The notes under the pieces are model-generated. The model searched no databases, was not told the origin of the DNA, and saw nothing but the letters and a program-made list of their open reading frames with translations. Of a stretch of DNA of 5,562 nt, positions 1-5,168 are shown piece by piece. A program made the position numbers and the translations under genes. How positions within the stretch are numbered: the first letter of the stretch is position 1; each line of letters opens with the position of its first letter. The stretch is from contig JBBRHF010000231.1 of assembly GCA_038223055.1 (NCBI GenBank), forward strand, positions 1 to 5,562. The letters are read 5' to 3'. This DNA is from JBBRHF01 sp038223055. GTDB lineage: Bacteria; Actinomycetota; Actinomycetes; JACCUZ01.

Positions 1-78
1 CGGCGCGATCCTGGCGTGCACCTCCTCCAGCCCCGCCGCCCACGCCGCCACCTCAGCCACATCCAGATCATCAACCAC
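1..78 (-). CDS. IS701-like family transposase, N-terminal fragment (runs off window)
   Basis: Only the first 26 codons are inside the window; the rest lies beyond base 1. The frame is open from an in-frame stop at 133-135, and the GTG at 76-78 is the first possible start after that stop. I see no strong Shine-Dalgarno sequence before it. The segment VAAWAAGLEEVHARIAP matches what I recall of the N-terminus of actinobacterial IS701-type DDE transposases, whose first helix typically reads like 'WAxELxxLHARIAxRF'. Members of this family are DDE enzymes of roughly 400 residues that move single-gene insertion sequences. The catalytic domain is not visible, so intactness cannot be judged. The family call rests on a short stretch and should be treated as probable only; the gene could also be a truncated remnant. 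Confidence 0.55.
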   Translation of the reverse strand, partial: MVDDLDVAEVAAWAAGLEEVHARIAP

Positions 79-181
79 ACCAGCAAGATCGCGACAATCA
101 TCCCAAGATCGAAGGCGACACGCCGAAGTAGATCAAAATATGTGCGGCTGTAGTACTAGACCTACACAAGCGGACGCCGGG

Positions 182-220
182 CGTGTTGACACCGAGACGT
201 TGGGCCCAACGGGCAACACG
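182..220. repeat. nested inverted repeat, possible terminator of the phosphatase gene
   Basis: A perfect 14-bp palindrome, CGTTGGGCCCAACG at 198-211, sits inside a second perfect inverted repeat, CGTGTTG at 182-188 and CAACACG at 214-220. It lies about 90 bp past the stop codon of the minus-strand phosphatase gene, a plausible place for a transcription terminator. There is no T-run on either strand after the stem, so it would be a U-less actinobacterial-type terminator at best. A protein-binding operator or an insertion-sequence end are alternatives. Confidence 0.45.
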
Positions 221-240
221 AGATCCTCAGCACCAACACC

Positions 241-264
241 CGCAGCCGCAGCCGCAGCCGCAGC
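241..264. repeat. hexanucleotide tandem repeat (CGCAGC)x4
   Basis: Four perfect copies of CGCAGC stand in tandem in the non-coding interval downstream of the phosphatase gene. Copy number of such tracts can vary by polymerase slippage. No function is evident. Confidence 0.85.
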
Positions 265-309
265 TCGTCGCGAAGAGCGTGGACTGGCGCACTGGGGGCA
301 GCTGGTGAA

Positions 310-1530
310 TCATCGCCGCGCCTCCGCAGGCGCCTCCCACTGCAGGTACAGGGTGCTGGCGTCATCACGCAGGCGGCTTCCGTGATGCTCCAGCAGCGAG
401 TGGACCAGCCGGCGCAACACCTCGGCTGGGTCCCAGCCGGACGTCGATTCTCGTTCGAGCAGGTCGGCCAGCCGGTTTGCACCGAACTCATCGCCGTCAT
501 GGTTGCGGGCGTCGACGACGCCGTCGGTGTAGAACAGCACCCCGTCACCAGGTTCGAGGCTGACCTCCACGACCTCCACACCCCGGAGGTGGTGGAGGAA
601 TGAGTTGAGTCCGAGCGGGGCCTCGGGTCGCGCCCCGACAGGCGGCAACGTGGCGCCGTGCCGGACGTGCAGGGGCTCAGGATGGCCCGCCGTAGCCCAC
701 GTCAGCCGTCCGGTGGTGACGTCCAGCTGGGCAAACAGGCCCGTCACGAAGGCGTCCGCGTTGGCGTACTCGGCGATGACGGTGTCGACCCCGGTCAGCA
801 GGGTCGGCAAGTCAGCGAGCGGGTGCTCGCGGCGAGTGTTTCGATAGGCCGACACCGCGAGGGAGCCGAGAACGGCCGAGCGCAGCCCGTGTCCCATGGC
901 GTCGAACATCGCGATGTCCAGTACGTCGCCGTTGAGGCTGTAGTCGAAGCAGTCCCCACCGACGTCGTACGCCGGCTCCATCAGGCCGGCGAGCGTCGTC
1001 CCGTCCATGCTGAACGTCAAGGGCGGCAGGATTCCCCACTGCATCTCCGCGGCCAGCGACATCTCCTTGCGCCGGCGCAGCAGGTGCAGACGGTCGGTGT
1101 AGCCGTTCGCGGTGGACACCAGATGTGCCGCGGTGATCCCCAGGTCGACACAGAGGCCTTCGACCTGCTCGTCCCAGATCGGCAACGTCATCGAGAGCAC
1201 GCCGAGCTTCTGTGCCCGCTCGGCGACCGGCACCCAGACGTGCCAGCCGTCGTCTCGCTGCGCGCTGAGCGGCCGTCCGGACATGAACACCCGCCCGGCC
1301 ATGGAACCCTCGAGGCTGACCACCGAGGGGTCCTCGCCGTGCGGCCGGACATCCGGATGAGGCTTGAGCCGCGAGTGATCGTAGTCGATGAGGAACAGCA
1401 CCACGTCAGACCCGCCCAGCTCGGCGACCGTCAGGGACAACGTCTCGACGACCTGCTGGGGATCGGCGACCTGCGCCAGGCGCAGGAGCCGCCCAACCGG
1501 GCGGTCTAGAGGGTCCCACAGGTTCGCCAT
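310..1530 (-). CDS. PP2C-family (SpoIIE/RsbU-type) serine/threonine phosphatase with N-terminal GAF-like domain
   Basis: The 406-residue product is a predicted soluble protein phosphatase of the PPM/SpoIIE superfamily. Residues about 15-145 look like a GAF-type sensor region. A linker helix with EMQWGILPP (162-170), equivalent to the 'LQRSLLP' linker of RsbU-like proteins, precedes the catalytic domain at about 180-400. The metal-binding aspartates are present: GGDCFDY (191-197), FDAMGHG (209-215), FYTDG (333-337) and RDD (388-390). There is no signal peptide or membrane segment. The ATG at 1528-1530 is chosen because GAGGGG (1535-1540) lies four bases upstream; an in-frame ATG ten codons earlier lacks such a site. 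Family members dephosphorylate STAS-domain anti-anti-sigma factors in partner-switching pathways; that is family knowledge, and no partner gene is visible here. The gene stands alone and appears intact. Its substrate is unknown. Confidence 0.92.
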   Translation of the reverse strand: MANLWDPLDRPVGRLLRLAQVADPQQVVETLSLTVAELGGSDVVLFLIDYDHSRLKPHPDVRPHGEDPSVVSLEGSMAGRVFMSGRPLSAQRDDGWHVWVPVAERAQKLGVLSMTLPIWDEQVEGLCVDLGITAAHLVSTANGYTDRLHLLRRRKEMSLAAEMQWGILPPLTFSMDGTTLAGLMEPAYDVGGDCFDYSLNGDVLDIAMFDAMGHGLRSAVLGSLAVSAYRNTRREHPLADLPTLLTGVDTVIAEYANADAFVTGLFAQLDVTTGRLTWATAGHPEPLHVRHGATLPPVGARPEAPLGLNSFLHHLRGVEVVEVSLEPGDGVLFYTDGVVDARNHDGDEFGANRLADLLERESTSGWDPAEVLRRLVHSLLEHHGSRLRDDASTLYLQWEAPAEARR

Positions 1531-1534
1531 GTAT

Positions 1535-1540
1535 CCCCTC
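1535..1540 (-). promoter_or_regulatory. Shine-Dalgarno site of the phosphatase gene
   Basis: Reading on the minus strand, GAGGGG lies four bases before the ATG at 1530. It decides the start in favour of 1530 over the upstream in-frame ATG at 1560. Confidence 0.7.
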
Positions 1541-1751
1541 GACAAATAGGTACCATGCACGCGCTGCGCTCAGACCGAGCCTCGGCAGCGCCCCCGCTGG
1601 GTTTCCGGCCAACAGCATCGGACAGGAGCATAGAAGACGATTCCCCGATACACGTCCGTGACCCTCGGTCCCCGGTAGCGCACGCCCGCTCACACCGACA
1701 GGGTCGGGTGCTGACGCGACCCGGTCAACCGGAGCATCCCTGGTCTGGCGC

Positions 1752-1763
1752 GGAGCATGCTCC
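1752..1763. repeat. 12-bp perfect palindrome GGAGCATGCTCC
   Basis: This perfect dyad lies about 220 bp upstream of the phosphatase start. The half-site GGAGCAT recurs in direct orientation at 1625-1631 and 1731-1737. Such an arrangement could be an operator for a dimeric regulator of the phosphatase gene, but that is inference from symmetry only. Confidence 0.35.
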
Positions 1764-1827
1764 TGCTCCACGGCCACGTTCAGCGACCTCCGGGTAGGTG
1801 GCGCGACCGAGGGGAGTCGGCCTCATG

Positions 1828-1852
1828 TCATCCACAGCCAGCGTTATCCACA
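1828..1852 (+). promoter_or_regulatory. pair of DnaA-box-like sites
   Basis: TTATCCACA at 1844-1852 is a perfect match to the classical DnaA-box consensus, and TCATCCACA at 1828-1836 is one mismatch away. They are in the same orientation, 16 bp from start to start, and both are followed by GC. Two sites without an AT-rich unwinding region, further boxes or a replication gene do not make an origin. They may titrate DnaA or be remnants of another element. Confidence 0.4.
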
Positions 1853-1974
1853 GCTCGTCATGTTCCGCACGTCGCTGTCAGAGGGTGGTGCTCCACTGGA
1901 CGGAGTCCGGTTGATGAGACCTACTTGCGAGGCGAGCATGGACACACGCCTGAAGGCTGTGCGGTCGCGGCACT

Positions 1975-2020
1975 GTCAATGGCCAAGTTGCGGTCCCCGC
2001 TGGTGGCCAACAAAAGTCCC
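1975..2020. repeat. left terminal repeat array of the IS21 element (two copies)
   Basis: Two tandem units at 1975-1998 and about 1999-2020 match, in inverted orientation, the 24-bp units at the other end. Read on the minus strand, each has a GGGAC-type start and a TTGGCCA core. Multiple terminal repeats are the known transposase-binding sites of IS21-family elements. The inner copy is two bases shorter than 24. Confidence 0.8.
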
Positions 2021-2035
2021 ACCCCTCGCGGTTGT

Positions 2036-2811
2036 TCAGTGGTGTTTCTGGGGGGCACCTCCTCGGGCGCGGGCCTCGCGCATGCGGTAGGACTCGCCTT
2101 GGGTGACCACGACGATGCTGTGGTGCAGGAGGCGGTCGAGCAGGCTGGCGGCGGTGGTGTGTTCGGGCAGGAACCGGCCCCAGGACTCGAAGGGCCAGTG
2201 GGATCCGACGCCCAGGGCTCGGCGTTCGTAGGCGGCGGCGACGAACCGGAACAGCAGCTGGGCGCCGGTGTCGTCCAGTGGGCGAACCCCAGCTCGTCGA
2301 GCATGACTAGGTCGGCTCGGAGCAGGTTCTCCATGACCCGTCCGACGCTGTTGTCGGCCAGGCCGCGGTAGAGAGTTTCCACCAGGGCGGGTGCGGTGAA
2401 GTACCGCACCCGGTGTCCAGCGTGGACCGCGGCGACGCCCAGCGTGATCAGGGTGTGGGATTTCCCGGTGCCTGGGGGCCCGACCAGGCACAGGTTCTCG
2501 GCGGCCCGGATCCATTCCAGCGAGGACAGGTAGGCGAAGGTGGCCGCGGGGATGGAGGAGGCGGGCACGTCGAACTCGTCGAGGGTCTTGTGGACCGGGA
2601 ACGCGGCGGCCTTGAGCCGGGCCCGGGCGTTGGAGGCGTCGCGGGCGGTGATCTCGGCTTCGATCAGGGTGCGGAGCAGCTCTTCTGGTGACCAGCGTTG
2701 GGATTTCGCGGTGACCAGCAGCTCGGGGGCCAGCCCGCGCATCGCCGCGAGCTTGAGCCGGCGCAGCCCCGCGGCCAGGTCCGGTGCCAGCTGCGGCGGG
2801 GCGGTGCTCAC
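2036..2811 (-). pseudogene. istB: IS21-family helper ATPase IstB, single-base frameshift
   Basis: IstB is the AAA+ ATPase that assists the IS21 transposase and controls target choice. The GTG start at 2809-2811 has GGGGAG (2817-2822) five bases upstream and gives MSTAPPQLAP, a normal IstB beginning. Walker A GPPGTGKS is at residues 111-118 and Walker B VMLDELG at 169-175, both intact. After residue 177 (LGFA) the frame breaks: the G run at 2280-2282 (C run on the coding strand) appears one base short. Restoring one base gives LGFAPLDDTGAQLLF and continues through SHWPFESWGRFLPEHTT, ending at the TGA at 2036-2038. The restored length is 258 residues, normal for the family. Without the repair the protein loses about the last third of the AAA+ core. 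A sequencing error in the homopolymer is possible. Confidence 0.88.
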
Positions 2812-3417
2812 GAGGGCTCCCCGATGGGGTGGGGGTGCCCGGGCGAGGCCCGGGTGGACGCCGCGGGCAGGTCGGGGACCGGGGCGTGCCCGCGGTGGTG
2901 CGCCGCGACACCTGCGCGGTCGCGGTCGCGGTGGCGTGGGGAGCGCCCATCGCAGACCGGTCCGGGGCCGGAGCGGACCGCACCGCTGCCCGCCGCAGCC
3001 GCCCGGTCGGGCGCGCCGATCAGGCAGCCGCGCCGGTTGGCCCCCCGGAGCCCGTTCAGCCGCGGTCCCCGGCGGGTCCGCCCGGCGGCGTCGGCCGTGG
3101 TGACTAGCGCTGCCGCGAGCACCGCTACCGCCGCGAGCGCGTGGAACCGTTTCCCGGCAACGGGTTCTGCTGTCACCACCCGCCGCGGGACGGTGCCGCC
3201 CGGCCCGCGGCCGTGGTGAGCGGGCACCGGGCGCTGCGCCTCGGGGACCTGCCCGGGCTCGGCGCGTCCCCGGTGTGTGGTCCCGGTCGCCGTCGTGGCC
3301 CTGCAGGGTCCGGTCTCGGCCTGGCCGGGGGGGGACCGCCCACGCGGGGACCGGCCCGCCCGCGGCCGCGGGCTGGGGCCGGCGGCGCCCCGGCGCCAGC
3401 TTCGGCGGGCTGGTCAT
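2808..3417 (-). pseudogene. diverged tandem duplicate of the istA 3' end / istB 5' end junction
   Basis: This stretch separates istA from istB, which normally overlap by about one base. It begins as a second istB start: ATG at 3415-3417 overlapping the istA stop (TGA at 3414-3416), with GGGGAG five bases upstream, giving MTSPPKLAP. Homology to istB lasts about 30 codons. The remainder, about 3220-2808, is a decayed istA C-terminus: HHGRGPGGTVPRRVV, GKRFHAL, RTRRGPRLNGL, LIGAPDRAAA and PIGEPS-stop correspond to HYGGPRPAPRRAV, EKRFCEL, TRLGPELDEL, LIGAPERAAA and AIGESS-stop in istA. Landmark offsets are 567-606 bp (AACCGTTTC at 3145 and 3718; GATCAGG at 3018 and 3591; both 573). G+C is about 82% by hand count, far above the adjacent istB. 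No function is likely. Confidence 0.8.
2817..2822 (-). promoter_or_regulatory. Shine-Dalgarno site of istB
   Basis: GGGGAG on the minus strand lies five bases before the GTG at 2811. The same motif and spacing occur before the duplicated istB start at 3417 (GGGGAG at 3423-3428). This supports GTG 2811 as the true istB start and shows that the two junctions are copies of one another. Confidence 0.6.
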
Positions 3418-4896
3418 GAGGACTCCCCGATGGCGTTGTCGGCCAACGACCGGGTCGGCACCGCGGGGAGGTCGATGACCAGTGCGTCCCCGGGCGGGCT
3501 CGGCGCCGGGGTGCCCGCGCCGGCGCCCAGGATGGAACGCACGTCCGCGGCGTGCCAGCGCCCGAACGCGGCCGCACGTTCTGGCGCCCCGATCAGGGCG
3601 GGCCGCCCGTGGGCGGCCTCGAGCCCGGCGAGCTCGTCCAGCTCCGGTCCCAGGCGGGTGTTCCCGGCCGCGGCGGCCCCGGCGATGAACGCCGCCGCGG
3701 CCGGGCCGAGCTCGCAGAACCGTTTCTCGGAAACATTCTTGGGTCGCACCGCCCGCCGCGGCGCCGGCCGCGGCCCGCCATAGTGTTTCATCCAGGACCG
3801 AGGCCTCACCGGGGGCGACCAGCCCGTGCTCGGCGAGGACCTCACCGGTGCCCGGGGCCAGCACCAGCAGCCGCCCGGGCTGCGCCCGCAGCTCGACCGT
3901 GGTCCCGATCAGCGTGGTCGGCACCGAGTAGCGGGCCGACCCGAACCGCACACACGACAGGCGGTCCACCGTGCGGGTGCGCACACCGCCCCGCTCTGCG
4001 CCCGCAGTGAGGGCAAACGCCCCCAGCAGGGCGACCTCGGTGCCCAGCCGGGCCGCGGGGACCGCCGCGATCTCGCTGTGCACGACCGAGTTCACCTCCG
4101 CGCACCACCCGGCGGCGCCCTCGTTGGCCGCGACCAGATCCCCCAGACCCCCGCACTGCATCGCCATCGGCACCACCAGGTCCCGCTTCGCGTAGCCCAC
4201 CAAGTGCTCGACCATCCCCTTGGACTGGGGTTCATGGGCCTCACAGAAGTCGGGCCGGAAACCGTGGTGGGTCGCGAACCGCACATAGTCCGGGGTCGGG
4301 ATCACCCGGTTCGCGACCACCCCGCCCTTCAGGCAGCCCATCCGGTCCGCCAGCACCACCTTGGGGACCCCACCCAGAACCTCGAAACACTCGCCCAGCA
4401 TCGCGAAAGTGGTGTCCGCGCGCTCGTTGGTGGCGAACCGCACGAACCGGAACCGGGACCACGCCAGCATCGCGCAGCAGATGTGCAACCCGCCCTGCGC
4501 GCCCCAGTCGATCAGCAGATGCTCACCCGGGGACCACACCCCCGGGCGGCGCCCACGGTGATGGTCGCGGCGCCACTCCGCCTTCACCGCGGCGACCAGC
4601 CGACGCAAGGTGCGGGCCGACCCCTCATACCCCGCGGCCCGCGCCACCGGCAACAGCCGCTTCCCCGACATCCGCCCCTCGCTGCTCTTGACCTTCGCCG
4701 CGACCACCTCGCGGACCGACCCGTCGTGGCTGGACTCGCGGGGGCGCCGCGGCGGGACCGCACCACCCCGCGGCGGGACCGCACCACCCGCGGCCTGACG
4801 GGCCACCACCCGCTTGACCGTCTTCGGAGTGGTCGCGCACATCGCTGCGGCGCCACGGTAGGTGCCCACCTCACGGTAGGCGGAAATGATGTCCAT
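3414..4896 (-). pseudogene. istA: IS21-family transposase IstA, single-base frameshift
   Basis: IstA is the DDE transposase of IS21 elements. The ATG at 4894-4896 follows a GAGAGGGA site (4901-4908) by four bases; an in-frame TTG seven codons earlier is a less likely start. Residues about 1-35 (MDIISAYREVGTYRGAAAM, TPKTVKRVV) form a helix-turn-helix. The catalytic triad is visible: D130 in LLIDWG, D184 in VLADRMG and E230 in KGMVEHLVGYAKRD. A beta-barrel-like segment follows at about 310-355 (RFGSARYSVPTTLIG). After residue 370 (ASVLDE) one extra base in the T run at 3786-3788 (AAA for AA on the coding strand) breaks the frame. Removing it restores DEHYGGPRPAPRR and an open frame to AIGESS and the TGA at 3414-3416, 493 residues in all, normal for the family. 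An in-frame 21-bp duplication is present near the N-terminus. The truncation leaves the catalytic core complete but replaces the C-terminus, so activity is doubtful. Confidence 0.9.
4747..4788 (-). repeat. 21-bp perfect tandem duplication inside istA
   Basis: Two perfect adjacent 21-bp copies (4747-4767 and 4768-4788) encode the heptapeptide GGAVPPR twice, at residues 37-50 of IstA, just after the helix-turn-helix. As far as I recall, the related transposases have a single short Gly/Val/Pro linker here. It keeps frame and lies in a linker, so it is probably tolerated. Confidence 0.85.
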
Positions 4897-4900
4897 TCGT

Positions 4901-4908
4901 TCCCTCTC
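4901..4908 (-). promoter_or_regulatory. Shine-Dalgarno site of istA
   Basis: GAGAGGGA on the minus strand lies four bases before the ATG at 4896. It decides the istA start in favour of this ATG over the in-frame TTG at 4917. Confidence 0.65.
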
Positions 4909-4924
4909 ACACTTCAATGGAGCT

Positions 4925-4973
4925 CCCTGGGCGGCGCGGCGACTGCTGACACCGCCACCGTCACCGCCCAGGG
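4925..4973. repeat. inverted repeat in the istA leader
   Basis: CCCTGGGCGG at 4925-4934 and CCGCCCAGGG at 4964-4973 are perfect 10-bp arms around a 29-base spacer. It lies about 30-77 bp upstream of the istA start, between the terminal repeat array and the gene. A transcript entering from the flank could fold here and damp istA expression, or it could be an operator. There is no T-run, so I do not call it an intrinsic terminator. Confidence 0.55.
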
Positions 4974-5007
4974 CTCACACTCCGGCTCGACACGGCGAGC
5001 GAGGGGC

Positions 5008-5079
5008 GGGGACTTTTACTTGGCCACCAGCGGGGACCTCTACCTGGCCACCAACGGGAACTTTTTCATGGCCATGGGC
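5008..5079. repeat. right terminal repeat array of the IS21 element (three 24-bp copies)
   Basis: Three head-to-tail 24-bp units stand at 5008-5031, 5032-5055 and 5056-5079. Units begin GGGGAC, GGGGAC and GGGAAC and share a TGGCCA core. Units 1 and 2 agree at about 20 of 24 positions and unit 3 matches unit 1 at about 18. The inverted counterpart lies at 1975-2020. Copies of this kind are the expected IstA-binding sites, and the array marks the istA-proximal end of the element. Confidence 0.85.
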
Positions 5080-5080
5080 A

Positions 5081-5168
5081 CCAACGCGCCCCCGCGTCGC
5101 GGGTGCCAACGTGGTCGAGGTCACCTGGGCTTCTCCGGATGCGGTCAAGCGGTCGATGCCGCTGCGCG
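5081..5168. other. right flank of the IS21 element, unassigned
   Basis: This short stretch lies between the IS21 end and the recognisable excisionase remnant. Open frames cross it on the plus strand, but none shows a family signature that I can identify. It may hold the decayed N-terminal half of the excisionase gene, or sequence that was joined to the 1860-1973 flank before the IS21 insertion. Confidence 0.4.

Larger units (their letters stand above)
79..309. other. non-coding interval between transposase fragment and phosphatase gene
   Basis: I see no convincing gene in this 231-bp stretch. It holds the 5' leader of the IS701-like gene, including a locally AT-rich patch at about 128-172 that could carry its promoter, although I cannot pick reliable -35/-10 boxes. 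It also holds a nested inverted repeat at 182-220 and a CGCAGC repeat tract at 241-264, listed separately. The outer end of the IS701-like element probably lies here, but its partner end is outside the window, so I cannot place it. Confidence 0.6.
1531..1973. other. non-coding interval between phosphatase gene and IS21 element
   Basis: About 440 bp with no gene I can support; the open frames across it are short, lack recognisable protein features and look like by-products of high G+C. It must contain the phosphatase promoter on the minus strand, but I could not identify convincing -35/-10 boxes, including the GTTT/GGGTAT type used by SigB-like factors. It contains GGAGCATGCTCC at 1752-1763 and two DnaA-box-like sites at 1828-1852, listed separately. 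The sequence next to the IS21 end is the pre-insertion target; a short ATG-led frame starting at 1938 runs into the element, but I cannot identify it. Confidence 0.6.
1974..5080 (-). mobile_element. IS21-family insertion sequence, defective (istA and istB disrupted)
   Basis: The element is bounded by inverted multiple terminal repeats. The left end begins TGTCAATGGCCAAG (from 1974) and the right end, read inwards on the minus strand, begins TGCCCATGGCCATG (from 5080). Both ends share ATGGCCA and, further in, CCCCGCTGGTGGCCAA. Inside lie an istA-like transposase gene and an istB-like ATPase gene in the usual order on the minus strand. The span of about 3.1 kb is longer than a typical IS21 element of about 2-2.5 kb, and the excess is explained by a roughly 600-bp diverged duplication between the two genes. 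With these TG/CA ends I see no target-site duplication; GGCAC occurs at 1969-1973 and at 5077-5081, which would give a 5-bp duplication if the right end is taken four bases further in. Frameshifts in both genes suggest it cannot move on its own, though its ends could still be used in trans. Confidence 0.88.

Noticed and set aside
658..1509. 283-codon plus-strand open frame opposite the phosphatase gene
   Set aside because: The minus strand encodes a complete phosphatase with all family motifs; the antisense frame has no recognisable domain and low-complexity composition.
1828..1852. Replication origin
   Set aside because: Only two DnaA-like boxes, no AT-rich unwinding region and no dnaA, dnaN or rep gene nearby.
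2275..2285. Programmed -1 frameshift in istB
   Set aside because: A -1 slip at GCCCAC would restore the frame exactly, but there is no X XXY YYZ heptamer, and the family is not known to me to use frameshifting at this point.
1757..2371. 204-codon plus-strand frame spanning the left IS21 end
   Set aside because: It crosses the IS boundary and runs antisense to istB; no domain is recognisable.
2036..2983. 315-codon minus-strand frame covering istB as an independent gene
   Set aside because: Only its C-terminal part (PLDDTGAQLLF onwards) is genuine; this is the 3' part of istB reached through the frameshift at 2280. The N-terminal part is out-of-frame istB and duplicate sequence.
3173..3577. 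Arg/Pro-rich minus-strand frame across the istA/istB duplicate as a possible new small protein
   Set aside because: Composition is what random 82% G+C DNA gives, and the stretch is explained by the diverged duplicate of istA/istB.
3780..3790. Programmed ribosomal frameshifting in istA
   Set aside because: The sequence here (GATGAAACACT) is not a canonical slippery heptamer, and restoring the frame would need an unusual +1 shift. A mutation or sequencing error is simpler.
5008..5079. CRISPR-like array of three repeats
   Set aside because: The 24-bp units are directly adjacent with no spacers and recur inverted at the other end of the element, as expected for IS21 terminal repeats.
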